From Mobilicoccus caccae (GTDB taxonomy: Bacteria; Actinomycetota; Actinomycetes; Actinomycetales; Dermatophilaceae): DNA of 64,000 bases. Below the pieces are notes generated by a model that was not told the DNA's origin, did no database searches, and saw only the letters and a list, made by a program, of their open reading frames with translations. Position 1 is the stretch's first letter; every line of letters starts with the position of its first letter. The DNA is taken from the NCBI RefSeq assembly GCF_030161635.1, contig NZ_BSUO01000001.1, positions 4,073,199 through 4,137,198 of the forward strand. The letters run 5' to 3'. Position numbers and translations under genes: made by a program. This document shows positions 56,238 through 64,000 of the stretch, piece by piece.

Positions 56238-56663
56238 TCAGGGCAGCGTTGCGAACTCCACGATCTCGACCAGCCCGGCCGCGGGGGTGCGCGCGATGCG
56301 GGCGGCGACCTCCTCGCGCACGCTCGCGTCGTTCACGAGGACGACGGCGCGGGCCTTCGGCCGCTCGCTGCGCAGCAACGCCAGCGTGAACACGTCCTGG
56401 ACGACGAGGACCAGGTCGAGGTGCCGCAGCGGACCCGCGCCGGCGTGGGCGGCGACGAAGAGGGACTCCTCGGCGCTCGCCCCGTCGACGAGCACGCGGG
56501 CGCCGCTGGCGAGGGCCACCGAGGCCGGACGCAGGGGGATGCCGACGTGGTCGGCGAACCGTCGCACCATGTCGTCCGCGGCCATCCGCCGTGCGGACCG
56601 CCGAAGGCCGCGCCCCCCGTGTGCGGTGGGAAGGGGTCGGCGGGTCGCGGTGGGGCTGGGCAC
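56238..56663 (-). CDS. Hypothetical 141-residue protein
   Basis: GTG 56663 follows AAAGGA at 6 nt. The first 27 residues are basic and Pro/Arg-rich and could be a DNA-binding or targeting tail. The rest alternates helices and strands (GARVLVDG, LDLVLVVQDVFTLALL, ARAVVLVNDASV), like a small Rossmann or ferredoxin-type fold. I recognise no family. It shares strand with the following unknown gene, separated by 148 bp. Codon usage is normal for the window. Confidence 0.5.
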   Translation of the reverse strand: MPSPTATRRPLPTAHGGRGLRRSARRMAADDMVRRFADHVGIPLRPASVALASGARVLVDGASAEESLFVAAHAGAGPLRHLDLVLVVQDVFTLALLRSERPKARAVVLVNDASVREEVAARIARTPAAGLVEIVEFATLP

Positions 56664-56811
56664 GGAGGGTCCTTTCGGGGACGCGAGGAGAGGCAGGATG
56701 CTCCTCGCCCCATCGGCCGCGCGCCGGTGGATCGGAGTCTCCGGCGCGGATCCGTCCCGCGTCGTGAGGATCCGGGCGGTCGTGTCGGCGGCGGTGGGTC
56801 GCCTCGGCCGG

Positions 56812-57792
56812 TCAGTCGGAGACGGCGAACCGTGCCGAGCGGCCGGCGCGGTCGAAGCGGCGGAACCCGCGGGGGAGCAGGGCGGCGGTGCGCAGGGCGA
56901 GGTCGCCGGCGATGTGCAGGACGGCCGCTTCCTCGTCGTTGTCGGCCACGGTGAGCCGCTGGAGGTCGTGGGCGAGTTCGGGCAGCATCGCGGCGGCGTA
57001 GCGGTGGATCACGGGGCTGAGGTCGGCGGCCACGCGCAGGGTGGCGAGGTCGTCGGTGAAGGCGGCCAGGTCGTGGCGGGCGACGTGGGTGCCGAGGAAG
57101 CGGACCGGCCCGGCGGGGGCGGGGTCGAGCAGCACGGCGCCGCAGGAGGAGGGGCTCCACCCGGTCGGTACGCGGTCGGAGAGCAGCAGGACGGCCTGGG
57201 CCACGGCGGCCCCGGCCGAGAGGCCGACGACCGTCCGCAGTGATTCGGCGACGGCGCGGGTGGTCGACGGCCCGATCTCGACGGGCGGGAGCGCGTGCCG
57301 GGCGATGTCCAGCCGTCGCGCCAGTCGGCGGACGTCGGAGATGTTGTGGCCGATGCCGGCGGCGGCCTCGCCGATGAGGTCGACGGGCGTCCGTGACCAG
57401 CTCAGGTCGGGTGCCGGTGCCGCCTGGGTGGAGGCGAGCACGTCGAGCAGGACGAGTCGGCGGCGTTCGCTGGGCAGGAGTGCGCCGGTGTCGCGGATGC
57501 GTCGGCGCAGCGTGGCCATCTGCGCCACGACGCTCACCCGTGCCGTGATTCCGGTCGCCCCGTCGGCGGCCCGATCGGTGGGGTCGGTGGTCGCCCACGG
57601 GCGCAGGTCGAGCCGGTCGAGCTTGTCGGCGATGGCGCTCGCGGGGGCGAGGCACGCGTCGCGGACCATCACGTGGGTGCGGACGGCCGCGGCCAGATCG
57701 AGCTCTCGCTCGTCGAACGTCGCGGGTCCGGCGGGGCCCACCGGTCCGGTGACGCGACGGATGTCCGTGCCGTCGTGCCCGTCGATCGCCAT
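56812..57792 (-). CDS. Hypothetical 326-residue protein
   Basis: Alpha-helical, acidic overall, Ala/Arg/Leu-rich. ATG 57792 follows AAGGG at about 6-7 nt, better than the ATG 18 nt upstream. Segments that stand out are VVAQMATLRRRIRDTG, GLSAGAAVAQAVLLLSD and HVARHDLAAFTDDLATLRVAADLSP. No signal peptide or membrane helix. I recognise no domain. Conserved-looking hydrophobic pattern and codon use support it as a real gene. Confidence 0.5.
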   Translation of the reverse strand: MAIDGHDGTDIRRVTGPVGPAGPATFDERELDLAAAVRTHVMVRDACLAPASAIADKLDRLDLRPWATTDPTDRAADGATGITARVSVVAQMATLRRRIRDTGALLPSERRRLVLLDVLASTQAAPAPDLSWSRTPVDLIGEAAAGIGHNISDVRRLARRLDIARHALPPVEIGPSTTRAVAESLRTVVGLSAGAAVAQAVLLLSDRVPTGWSPSSCGAVLLDPAPAGPVRFLGTHVARHDLAAFTDDLATLRVAADLSPVIHRYAAAMLPELAHDLQRLTVADNDEEAAVLHIAGDLALRTAALLPRGFRRFDRAGRSARFAVSD

Positions 57793-57959
57793 GGCAGAAC
57801 CCTTCGACATGCTGCACGGCTCAGGGGGCGCCGCGCTCATGTCCATAGTCGACCCGGAGGGCTTCGTCCTGAGTCCGCGTTTGGTCAAGAACGTTGCAGG
57901 ACGACGAAAATTGTCCGGGTGCCGGGTCCGTGGGCCGGGGTTTCGGCGCCGCGGACGGG

Positions 57960-59165
57960 TCAGTCCGCGTCGAACGTCGCACCGATCACGAGGAGGCGGG
58001 TGGCGCGTTCCGCGGCGTCGGCGACGAGGGTCTGGGCCTCGGCGACGGCCTGGGCGAGGTCCATGGGGATGGTGATGATGTTGAGGATGGCGCCGATCCC
58101 GATGTCGTGGACGTCGGTGGCGCCCTCGCCGATGGAGCCCGCGAGGGCGAGGCAGGGTTTGCCCTTGGCCTCGGCGCGGCGGGCGACCTCGGCGGGCACC
58201 TTGCCGCGGGGGGTCTGGAAGTCGACGGCACCCTCGGCGGTGATGACGATGTCGGCGCGTTCGATCGCGGCGTCGAGGTCGATGCCGGAGAGTTCGCCGT
58301 CGAGCAGCACCTCGAACCGTTCGCGCAGGTGCGCCCCGCACACGGCCGCGAGGGCGGCGCCGAGGCCACCGGAGGCGCCGGTGCCCGGGCCGGTCGCCAC
58401 GTCGAGGTGCAGCTCCTCGAGGGTGTCGGCGCAGGTGGTGCTCAGCAGTTCGGCCCACCGCGTGAGCGCCCGGTCGAGGGTCTCGACCTGCTCGGGGCTC
58501 GCGCCCTTCTGCGGCCCGAACACCCGGGCCACGCCGCGCTCGCCGGTGAGGACGTTGTGGATGTTGCACGCCACCTGGATGTCGACCTGACGCACCCGCG
58601 GGTCGAGGCCCGTCAGGTCGAGACGCACCGCGCCCGCCAGGGCCGCGCCGCCCTCGGCGATCTCGGTGCCGTCGACGTCGAGGATCCGGGCGCCCAGGGC
58701 GCGCACGAACCCGGCGCCGCCGTCGCTCGTGCCGGAGTCTCCGCAGCCCACGATGATGCGCGTGGCCCCCGCGTCGAGGGCGGCGAGGACGAGTTCGCCG
58801 ACACCGCGCGTGCTGGTGGCGGTCGGGTCGCGCAGATCGGCGGGCACCAGACGCAGGCCGGCCGCGGCGGCCATCTCGACGACCGCGGTGCCTTCGAGGT
58901 CGCCGCCGAGGAGGGCGAAGTGCGAGTCGACCGGGTCGCCGACGGGCCCGGACACCTGGTGGTGCACCAGACGACCGCCGGTCGACCGTGCCAGCGCCTC
59001 CGCGGTGCCCTCCCCGCCGTCGACCATGGGGATGCGCTCGGTGATCGCCCCGGGCAGGGCGCGACGGATGCCGCGACCGATGGCCTCGGCGACCTCGGTG
59101 GAATCGAGGGACTCCTTGAAGCCGCTCGGCGCGATGAGGAAGCGGTGGGGGACGACGGCGGGCAT
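57960..59165 (-). CDS. glxK: Glycerate 2-kinase (GlxK/GarK type)
   Basis: Phosphorylates D-glycerate, probably to 2-phosphoglycerate, feeding glycolysis. The 401-residue enzyme has the family motifs APSGFKESLDSTEVA, MVDGGEGTAEAL, VGCGDSGTSDGGAGF and GATDVHDIG. It is downstream of the permease gene by 70 bp and in the same operon direction, so glycerate or a related hydroxy-acid is the likely imported substrate. A possible link is with the FAD-linked hydroxyacid oxidase elsewhere in the window. Confidence 0.92.
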   Translation of the reverse strand: MPAVVPHRFLIAPSGFKESLDSTEVAEAIGRGIRRALPGAITERIPMVDGGEGTAEALARSTGGRLVHHQVSGPVGDPVDSHFALLGGDLEGTAVVEMAAAAGLRLVPADLRDPTATSTRGVGELVLAALDAGATRIIVGCGDSGTSDGGAGFVRALGARILDVDGTEIAEGGAALAGAVRLDLTGLDPRVRQVDIQVACNIHNVLTGERGVARVFGPQKGASPEQVETLDRALTRWAELLSTTCADTLEELHLDVATGPGTGASGGLGAALAAVCGAHLRERFEVLLDGELSGIDLDAAIERADIVITAEGAVDFQTPRGKVPAEVARRAEAKGKPCLALAGSIGEGATDVHDIGIGAILNIITIPMDLAQAVAEAQTLVADAAERATRLLVIGATFDAD

Positions 59166-59235
59166 GTGAACCTCCGGGGGACGCTGGGAGAGCGGGTGAG
59201 TGCGGGTGGTGGCAGGTCGCGCGCGGCGCGGCCGA

Positions 59236-60762
59236 TCAATGGGGCAGGCCGAGGAAGGGCCAGACGAAGTAGCTGAAGAGCAGGACGAGGACGGCCGTCA
59301 CCGGCGCGAGGACCACGCTGAGTCGGCGCAGGTCGGAGGGCTCGTAGGTGGGCACCTCGGCGATGGAGGAGAACATCATCACGGGCTTGGCCGAGGCGGG
59401 CAGCGTGTGACAGAACCCGGCCGCCGCGGTGGAGGCGAAGGCCGCCGCGTCGGGGGCGACGCCCATCGTGGGCGCGAGGGCGACGACGATCGGCACGAGG
59501 ACCGCCGACCGTGCCGACCGCGACTGGATGACGAGGTGGGCCATCGTCGAGACGAGGACGACGACGATCATGAACGGCAGCGAGCTCGTGATCCCCAATC
59601 CCGCGAAGAGGCTGGCCGCCATCCACTCCGCGGCGCCTGAGGTCATCAGGGCGTCACCGAGGGCGAGGGTGGCCGCCATGAACAGCAGCAACGACCAGGG
59701 CACCTTCTTGAGGGTGTCCTTGAGGCGGGCGGAGCCGTAGCGCGGGGACGTGGTGACCAGCGCACCCATGAGCGCGACGATCGCGGGGTCGATGCCGTGC
59801 AGGGTCGCGGTGCACCAGAGCACGACGACCGTGGAGATGATGATGGCCGCTCGGGTCTCGTAGATGCTCAGCGGCCCGGTGACGGGCGTGGGTGAGGCCG
59901 CGGCGAGGGCGTCGATCGTCAGGGCGACCGGGCGGCGGCGTTCCTCGCGGGAGAGGAACCCGAACAGCACGAGTTCGGCGGCCAGGTGGCTGCTGACCAG
60001 CGCGAGCGGGAGTCCGAGCAGCAGCCATTCGGCGAAGTCGAAGCCGGTTCCGGTGGCGGTCTGCACGACCCGGCTGGTGACCAGGTGCGCGCCGGCACCC
60101 AGCAGCGACCCGACGGCGGAGAGCAGGATGACGGTGGGGAAGAGCAACGCCAGGGCGCGCACGAGTCGCTCGTGCTGCTTGCCCTGGGACATCAGGGCCG
60201 TGCCGATGGCGATGAACACCGGCAGGGAGAGCGCGGCACGGCCAGAGGTGGCGGGGACGGCGAACGTCGTCACCACGAGGGCGGCGGTGATGAGGTGGAC
60301 CAGTCCGCGTACGCCCGTGGCGCCGGTGACGAGCCAGCAGGCGGCGCGGTCGGCGAGCCCCGAGGACGTCACCCCCGCCGAGATGACGAAGGCGGCCACG
60401 AGCAGCCAGATCGTGTCGTCGCCCAACGCCGAGAACAGCCGGTCGCTGTCGAGGACCCCGGAGAGCACGACGATCGTCCCCGCGAGCAGCGCCACGAACG
60501 TGTCGTCCAACGGCGTGAAGGCCCACGCCCACACGGCGGCGATGAACGTGACCAGCGTGATGGCGCCCGCGCGGGACAGGTCGAGGGTCGTGCCGTCGGC
60601 GGCGATCGTGCGCCCCTCGGAGGTGACCACCAGGACGATGAGCGCGATGGCGAGCAGGCCCGACCACAGCCGCGGCGAGGCGAGCCATCCGCGACCGATC
60701 CCCGTGGACGGCGGGAGCTCCGGGGCCGGCGCCGGCGTGCGGTAGGAGGTCAGATCAGCCAT
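59236..60762 (-). CDS. SLC13/DASS-type permease
   Basis: A 508-residue inner-membrane carrier with about 12 segments. Family traits are the N-terminal VWAWAFTPLDDTFVAL with the following helices, a mid loop, and LPASAKPVMMFSSIAEV near the C-terminus, in the position of the substrate/sodium site. Probable function is uptake of glycerate or a dicarboxylate, given the following glycerate kinase. It starts 8 nt inside the histidine kinase gene (ATGGCTGA overlap), so transport and sensing are coupled in translation. Confidence 0.8.
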   Translation of the reverse strand: MADLTSYRTPAPAPELPPSTGIGRGWLASPRLWSGLLAIALIVLVVTSEGRTIAADGTTLDLSRAGAITLVTFIAAVWAWAFTPLDDTFVALLAGTIVVLSGVLDSDRLFSALGDDTIWLLVAAFVISAGVTSSGLADRAACWLVTGATGVRGLVHLITAALVVTTFAVPATSGRAALSLPVFIAIGTALMSQGKQHERLVRALALLFPTVILLSAVGSLLGAGAHLVTSRVVQTATGTGFDFAEWLLLGLPLALVSSHLAAELVLFGFLSREERRRPVALTIDALAAASPTPVTGPLSIYETRAAIIISTVVVLWCTATLHGIDPAIVALMGALVTTSPRYGSARLKDTLKKVPWSLLLFMAATLALGDALMTSGAAEWMAASLFAGLGITSSLPFMIVVVLVSTMAHLVIQSRSARSAVLVPIVVALAPTMGVAPDAAAFASTAAAGFCHTLPASAKPVMMFSSIAEVPTYEPSDLRRLSVVLAPVTAVLVLLFSYFVWPFLGLPH

Positions 60763-62272
60763 CGCGGTTCACCGCCGACGTCGTGTCGGTGCTTGTCGTC
60801 GCCGTCGCGGTTCTCGGGATGGTGAGTCCGAACGTCGCACCCCGGCCCGGCTCGCTCTCCACGAATGCGGTGCCGCCGTGGGCCTCGGCGATGGCCCGCA
60901 CGACGGCCAGGCCCAGACCACTGCCTGCCGCGTCGCCGGGCTCGCCGTCGGTAGCGGCGGCGTCGTCCGCCTCCGTGGCCCGCCGGTTCTCTGCTGAGTC
61001 GGTCTCTGCGGAGAACCGCGAGAACACCGTCTCGGCGACCTCCTGGGTGATTCCGGGCCCACGGTCGCGCACGGCGAGCTCCACGCCGGTGTCGTCGTCC
61101 ACCGACCGGATCCACCAGTCGATCGGGCTGTCGGGTGGGCTGTGCTGAGCGGCGTTCTCGGCGAGTTGCTCTGCGGCCGTGACGATCTTGTCGACGTCGG
61201 CCCGTAGCGAGGTGTCGCTCACCTCGAGCAGTCGCCAGTCGCGGTCGGCGACCTGGTGCAGGCGTGCGGAGACGGCGTCGGCGAGAGCGCTCGTCGTCGT
61301 GTCCGTGGCGGCGACGAACCCGGCTCGGCGTGCCGAGGTGAGGACGTCGAGGTCGTCCAGGGTGCGCTCCATCGACACGAGGTCGGCCTCGATGGCGTCC
61401 AGGCGTGGATCGCCGGTCGTGTCGGCGAGGCGGCGGCGGGCGCGCCGGATCGGGTCGCGCAGCTCGTGCCCGGCGGTGTCGACGAACCGTCGTTCGGTGG
61501 TCAGGCTGTGGTGCAGACGGTCCAGCAGCGTGTTGACCGTGAGGCCCAGCGCGGCGATGTCGTCGCGGCCGTGCACCGGAAGCCGCTGGTCGAGGTCGTG
61601 GGCGCTGATCGCCTCCGCCGTCCGGCGCATCGTGCGGACCGGTTTGAGGATCTGGCCGGCGACCAGCCAACTCACCAGGGTGGTGAGCAGGAGGACTCCG
61701 AAGCAGACACCGATGAGCAGCCGGACGATCCGCTCGACCTCCTCCTCGGCCTCGGAGACGAAGAACGCCACGACGAAGCGCCCTGCGGGCCGGTCGGACT
61801 GGTCTCGCAGTTCGACCTTGCCCCAACGCATCTCACCGACGTCGGTGGTCATGATGCCGGACTCGCTGCGGGCGATCTCGGCCATGGCGACCGCGTCGCT
61901 CGGCAGATCGAGCGCCTGGGCGTCGCGCGTGCCGGGGCCGTAGAGCTCACGCACGCGCCCGTCGGCGAAGTGGCCGAAGAAGTACTCACCCGTCTCCGGA
62001 CGCTGGCGGTTGAGGAAGACCTCGACGATGCGCTCGCCGGAGGTGAACGGCCGGGCCGTCTCGGGATCGAGGCCGTCCGAGGCGAGATCGCGGAACTCGG
62101 CCAGCTCCTGCGTGACCTCCTCGTTGGCGCGGCGGGCCACGTCGGCGCGCAACGTGGAATCGACGGTGACGACGATCGCGAGCTGGCCGAGGAAGATCGT
62201 GGCCAGCAGCCAACCGACGATGCGCCAGCGTGCCGAGACGCGTGATCCGGTGGGGCGGGGGTCCTTGCTCAT
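60755..62272 (-). CDS. Membrane sensor histidine kinase without adjacent response regulator
   Basis: A 505-residue kinase: a first transmembrane segment (about 18-40), an extracellular sensor of about 150 residues with FTSGERIVEVFLNRQ and GKVELRDQSD, a second segment (about 200-225), HAMP (LKPVRTMRRTAEAI), the phospho-acceptor in TAGHELRDPIRR, then N-box QLAENAAQHS and G2 GSGLGLAVVRAIAEAHGG. An Ala/Asp/Glu-rich insertion precedes the G2 box. No receiver-domain gene is next to it. ATG overlaps the stop of the upstream small gene by 4 nt. Confidence 0.9.
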   Translation of the reverse strand: MSKDPRPTGSRVSARWRIVGWLLATIFLGQLAIVVTVDSTLRADVARRANEEVTQELAEFRDLASDGLDPETARPFTSGERIVEVFLNRQRPETGEYFFGHFADGRVRELYGPGTRDAQALDLPSDAVAMAEIARSESGIMTTDVGEMRWGKVELRDQSDRPAGRFVVAFFVSEAEEEVERIVRLLIGVCFGVLLLTTLVSWLVAGQILKPVRTMRRTAEAISAHDLDQRLPVHGRDDIAALGLTVNTLLDRLHHSLTTERRFVDTAGHELRDPIRRARRRLADTTGDPRLDAIEADLVSMERTLDDLDVLTSARRAGFVAATDTTTSALADAVSARLHQVADRDWRLLEVSDTSLRADVDKIVTAAEQLAENAAQHSPPDSPIDWWIRSVDDDTGVELAVRDRGPGITQEVAETVFSRFSAETDSAENRRATEADDAAATDGEPGDAAGSGLGLAVVRAIAEAHGGTAFVESEPGRGATFGLTIPRTATATTSTDTTSAVNRDG

Positions 62273-62640
62273 TCCTCGTCCTCGGTCGTCGTGGTGGCGG
62301 TGCCGGGCGTGCTCGCTCCCGAACTCCGTGCCGAGTTCTGTGAGTTCTGTGCTGTGCCGGGGCTGCCGCCGACGACGGCGTCGTCGCCGGGTTCGGCCGG
62401 TGGGGGCGGCGGCCCGACGGTTCGCGTGATCTGGGTGGGGACGACAGGCTCGGCGGGGGTGTCGCCCTCCGGCGGCGGCGCCGCGTCGGACGGCGGGTCG
62501 GACACGCCGTCGAGCGTGACGACGGGCTCCCGGATCAGGGGTGCGTCGGGTCGCGCCGCGAGCTGTTCGCTGGCGAGGGCGAGCAGCACCGGGACGGCGA
62601 GCAGCCCGAGGAGGGCGAGGAGTCGAGTCGAAAGACGCAC
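62269..62640 (-). CDS. Small exported Pro/Thr-rich protein ahead of the kinase
   Basis: A 123-residue product beginning at GTG 62640 with an N-terminal hydrophobic segment (LLALLGLLAVPVLLALA) after a basic start, then a tail of Pro, Thr, Ser, Gly and acidic residues. This could be a signal peptide or single anchor with a periplasmic/extracellular disordered tail. No ribosome-binding site is obvious. Its stop overlaps the kinase ATG. By position it could be a ligand or accessory of the kinase; no homology seen. Confidence 0.55.
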   Translation of the reverse strand: MRLSTRLLALLGLLAVPVLLALASEQLAARPDAPLIREPVVTLDGVSDPPSDAAPPPEGDTPAEPVVPTQITRTVGPPPPPAEPGDDAVVGGSPGTAQNSQNSARSSGASTPGTATTTTEDEE

Positions 62641-62734
62641 GACGAGAACGGTATGCGCTGTGTTGTCGCTGCTCGTGAGGCGTGCATGAGAGAACCCACA
62701 CGCTGTGCCGGGGGCGCGTCGCGCTCGACTTGCG

Positions 62735-63619
62735 TCAGCCGACGCGCGTGCGCACCACCGCGCCGCGTCCGAGATCGGGCGGCCGCCGCCAGGGGGACGT
62801 CACCCGTCCAGCCACCCGCAGGGCCTCGGTCTCGTGGCGCCCGCCGAACATCGCCAGCGTGGTCGCGGCGGCGAAGCTCGGCCCGAGGCTCGTCACCAGC
62901 AGTTCGACAGCGCGCGGCTCCACGAGCACGTCGCGCAGGATCGCCGCGGGTCGTCCGGCGACCCCGGCGGCCCTGCTCACCTCGACGACGGCCGCCCGGC
63001 GGAGCGGGTGATCGACGCGTGTGGGGTGCCCGCCCGGTCCGTCGAGGGACAGGTGCGTGCGCAGGGCTCGGCGTGGTGCGTCGGGGGCGATGTCGTCGAC
63101 GACCGCGGTGAGCAGGCGGCGCGCGGCGGCGGTCCAGGCGGCTCCCCGTCGCGCGGGTCCGGGGTCGGCGGGCGCAGCGAGGGCGGTTGCGGCCCGGCGC
63201 CATTCGTCGAGGTCGAGGAGCCCGGTCGCGTCGAGGACCTGCCGTCCGGAGACGAGGAGGGCGTGGCGACCGGCGGCCGCCAGCCCCGGGATGGCGGGGT
63301 CGCGCGCCAGCTCGTCCTGGTGGGCGGGGGAGAGCGCGACGCCCGACATCGACTGCCACATCGCGGCGACGGCCGCGGGGGTCGGCGCGGTCGGCGCGAC
63401 GTGGGCGCCCCGGAGGCGCAACCACAACAGGTCGAGGTCGGCGACGTCGCCCGCGTGCGCAGCGGTGGGGCCCTCGCCCAGCAGGGAGGTGATGCGGCGG
63501 TGCACGTCGTCGGGGGTGCGCGCGAGGTCGGTGCAGATCAGGGTGGGTGGACGCCCCGCGCGGAGGTCGTCCAGCAGCGTGGCCTGCTCCGCCGAGCGCC
63601 ACGGCCGTCGCACCGTCAT
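62735..63619 (-). CDS. Hypothetical protein with N-terminal HTH-like segment
   Basis: A 294-residue soluble protein. Residues about 5-48 (PWRSAEQATLLDDLRAG and RTPDDVHRRITSLL) look like a Myb/SANT-type helical unit that reads an 'AA...V' pattern; the rest is Ala/Arg/Leu-rich helical without motifs I know. ATG at 63619. Divergent from the lipoprotein gene. Upstream of, and codirectional with, the kinase operon, 94 bp from the small exported gene. Confidence 0.5.
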   Translation of the reverse strand: MTVRRPWRSAEQATLLDDLRAGRPPTLICTDLARTPDDVHRRITSLLGEGPTAAHAGDVADLDLLWLRLRGAHVAPTAPTPAAVAAMWQSMSGVALSPAHQDELARDPAIPGLAAAGRHALLVSGRQVLDATGLLDLDEWRRAATALAAPADPGPARRGAAWTAAARRLLTAVVDDIAPDAPRRALRTHLSLDGPGGHPTRVDHPLRRAAVVEVSRAAGVAGRPAAILRDVLVEPRAVELLVTSLGPSFAAATTLAMFGGRHETEALRVAGRVTSPWRRPPDLGRGAVVRTRVG

Positions 63620-63791
63620 CCCGCCACCTCCGGGCGGCAACCTACCCCGCCTCGCCGGGTGCGTGTTCGGGCCGTGTTGCCAGCGGTGCCGGGGGTCGAG
63701 TGGGTCTGTCTGAAGTCCAACGGTCCTCACGAGTGGTCTGGGGTGCGAAGGCGCGGCAGAGTGGACCCACACATCCGGCCGAGGAGTAGCC

Positions 63792-64000
63792 ATGACCCGT
63801 CGTCGTCTCGCCACCTGCGCACTCGTCCTCGCTGTCCTGCCGTTGTCGGCCTGCGGCGAGGGCAACCCCTTCGGTGAGTTCATCCAGGGGCCCCAGCAGA
63901 CGGGGACCACCGCCCCTCCGACGACGGTGTCGCCCGAGACGACCACCGCCACGGACACGGGCACCGAGACGGGCACCGGTACGCCCACCGACACGCTGAG
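63792..64000 (+). CDS. Putative lipoprotein (3' truncated)
   Basis: ATG 63792 follows GAGGAG. The N-terminus TRRRLATCALVLAVLPLSACG is a lipoprotein signal with lipobox LSAC. After it comes a Thr/Gly/Pro/Asp-rich low-complexity stretch that continues to the window end. The mature domain lies beyond the window, so function cannot be judged. Confidence 0.65.
   Translation, partial: MTRRRLATCALVLAVLPLSACGEGNPFGEFIQGPQQTGTTAPPTTVSPETTTATDTGTETGTGTPTDTL

Overview
The window is about 70% G+C, with strong G/C preference at third codon positions, many GTG starts, WhiB and MinD-type proteins, a mycothiol-type DinB protein and a RecBCD set. This fits a free-living high-GC actinomycete. A Micrococcales-like lineage (Dermatophilaceae/Dermacoccaceae type) is my best guess, but genus cannot be fixed from the sequence. 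I see no rRNA, tRNA, CRISPR array, transposase or prophage module; it reads as ordinary chromosome, densely coding on both strands.

Layout. 1-7.0 kb: the 3' part of a saccharopine-dehydrogenase-like gene, a LysM/lytic transglycosylase behind a strongly folded leader, an alkylation-repair pair (ada-alkA fusion and ogt), an ArsO-like flavoprotein and small DUF genes. 7.0-13.7 kb: a six-gene carotenoid operon, crtE-crtI-crtB-Rieske oxygenase-crtT-crtU, in which every junction is a 4-nt stop/start overlap. A PepSY-like secreted protein and a MarR regulator lie just upstream; the crtE and marR promoter regions share a GATGCA core and both look leaderless. 15-20 kb: DinB protein, succinate-semialdehyde dehydrogenase, and an FAD-linked 2-hydroxyacid oxidase coupled to an ACS-family transporter. 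20.2-29.1 kb: recC-recB-recD. 29.1-38.4 kb: lipoprotein, aldo/keto reductase, CapA-like protein, esterase, a type VII (WXG)-like gene pair, an acetyltransferase, a CoA-transferase and an MFS exporter. 38.5-45.6 kb: citrate synthase, class V aminotransferase, menC with an acetyltransferase, and an ABC transporter pair. 45.6-48.3 kb: HTH protein, divergent WhiB, EspI-like MinD ATPase. 48.4-56.1 kb: hydrolase, GH26 lipoprotein, two CNNM/CorC-type proteins, AI-2E permease, TerC. 56.2-64 kb: unknown genes and an operon of secreted peptide, histidine kinase, SLC13-type permease and glycerate kinase.

The most striking property of the record is that ten genes are broken by what looks like one missing base in a G or C run of 4-6: ada-alkA, crtT, the Rieske gene, the FAD-linked oxidase, recC, the aldo/keto reductase, the WXG partner, menC, the GH26 gene and the first CNNM gene. 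In each, one added G or C restores a full-length product of the expected family, usually with a 4-nt overlap to its neighbour. Homopolymer undercalling in the source assembly is far likelier than ten pseudogenes, so these are listed as genes with the frameshift noted.

Biologically, the carotenoid operon is the best candidate for new chemistry. A CrtU-type ring desaturase/methyltransferase sits with a complete Rieske non-heme iron oxygenase and a methyltransferase, but no lycopene cyclase is in the window. By analogy with synechoxanthin synthesis (recalled from the literature), the Rieske enzyme might oxidise an aromatic-ring methyl group and CrtT might methylate the product. Second is the WXG pair with its large Gly/Ala-rich C-terminal half, together with an EspI-like ATPase elsewhere in the window.
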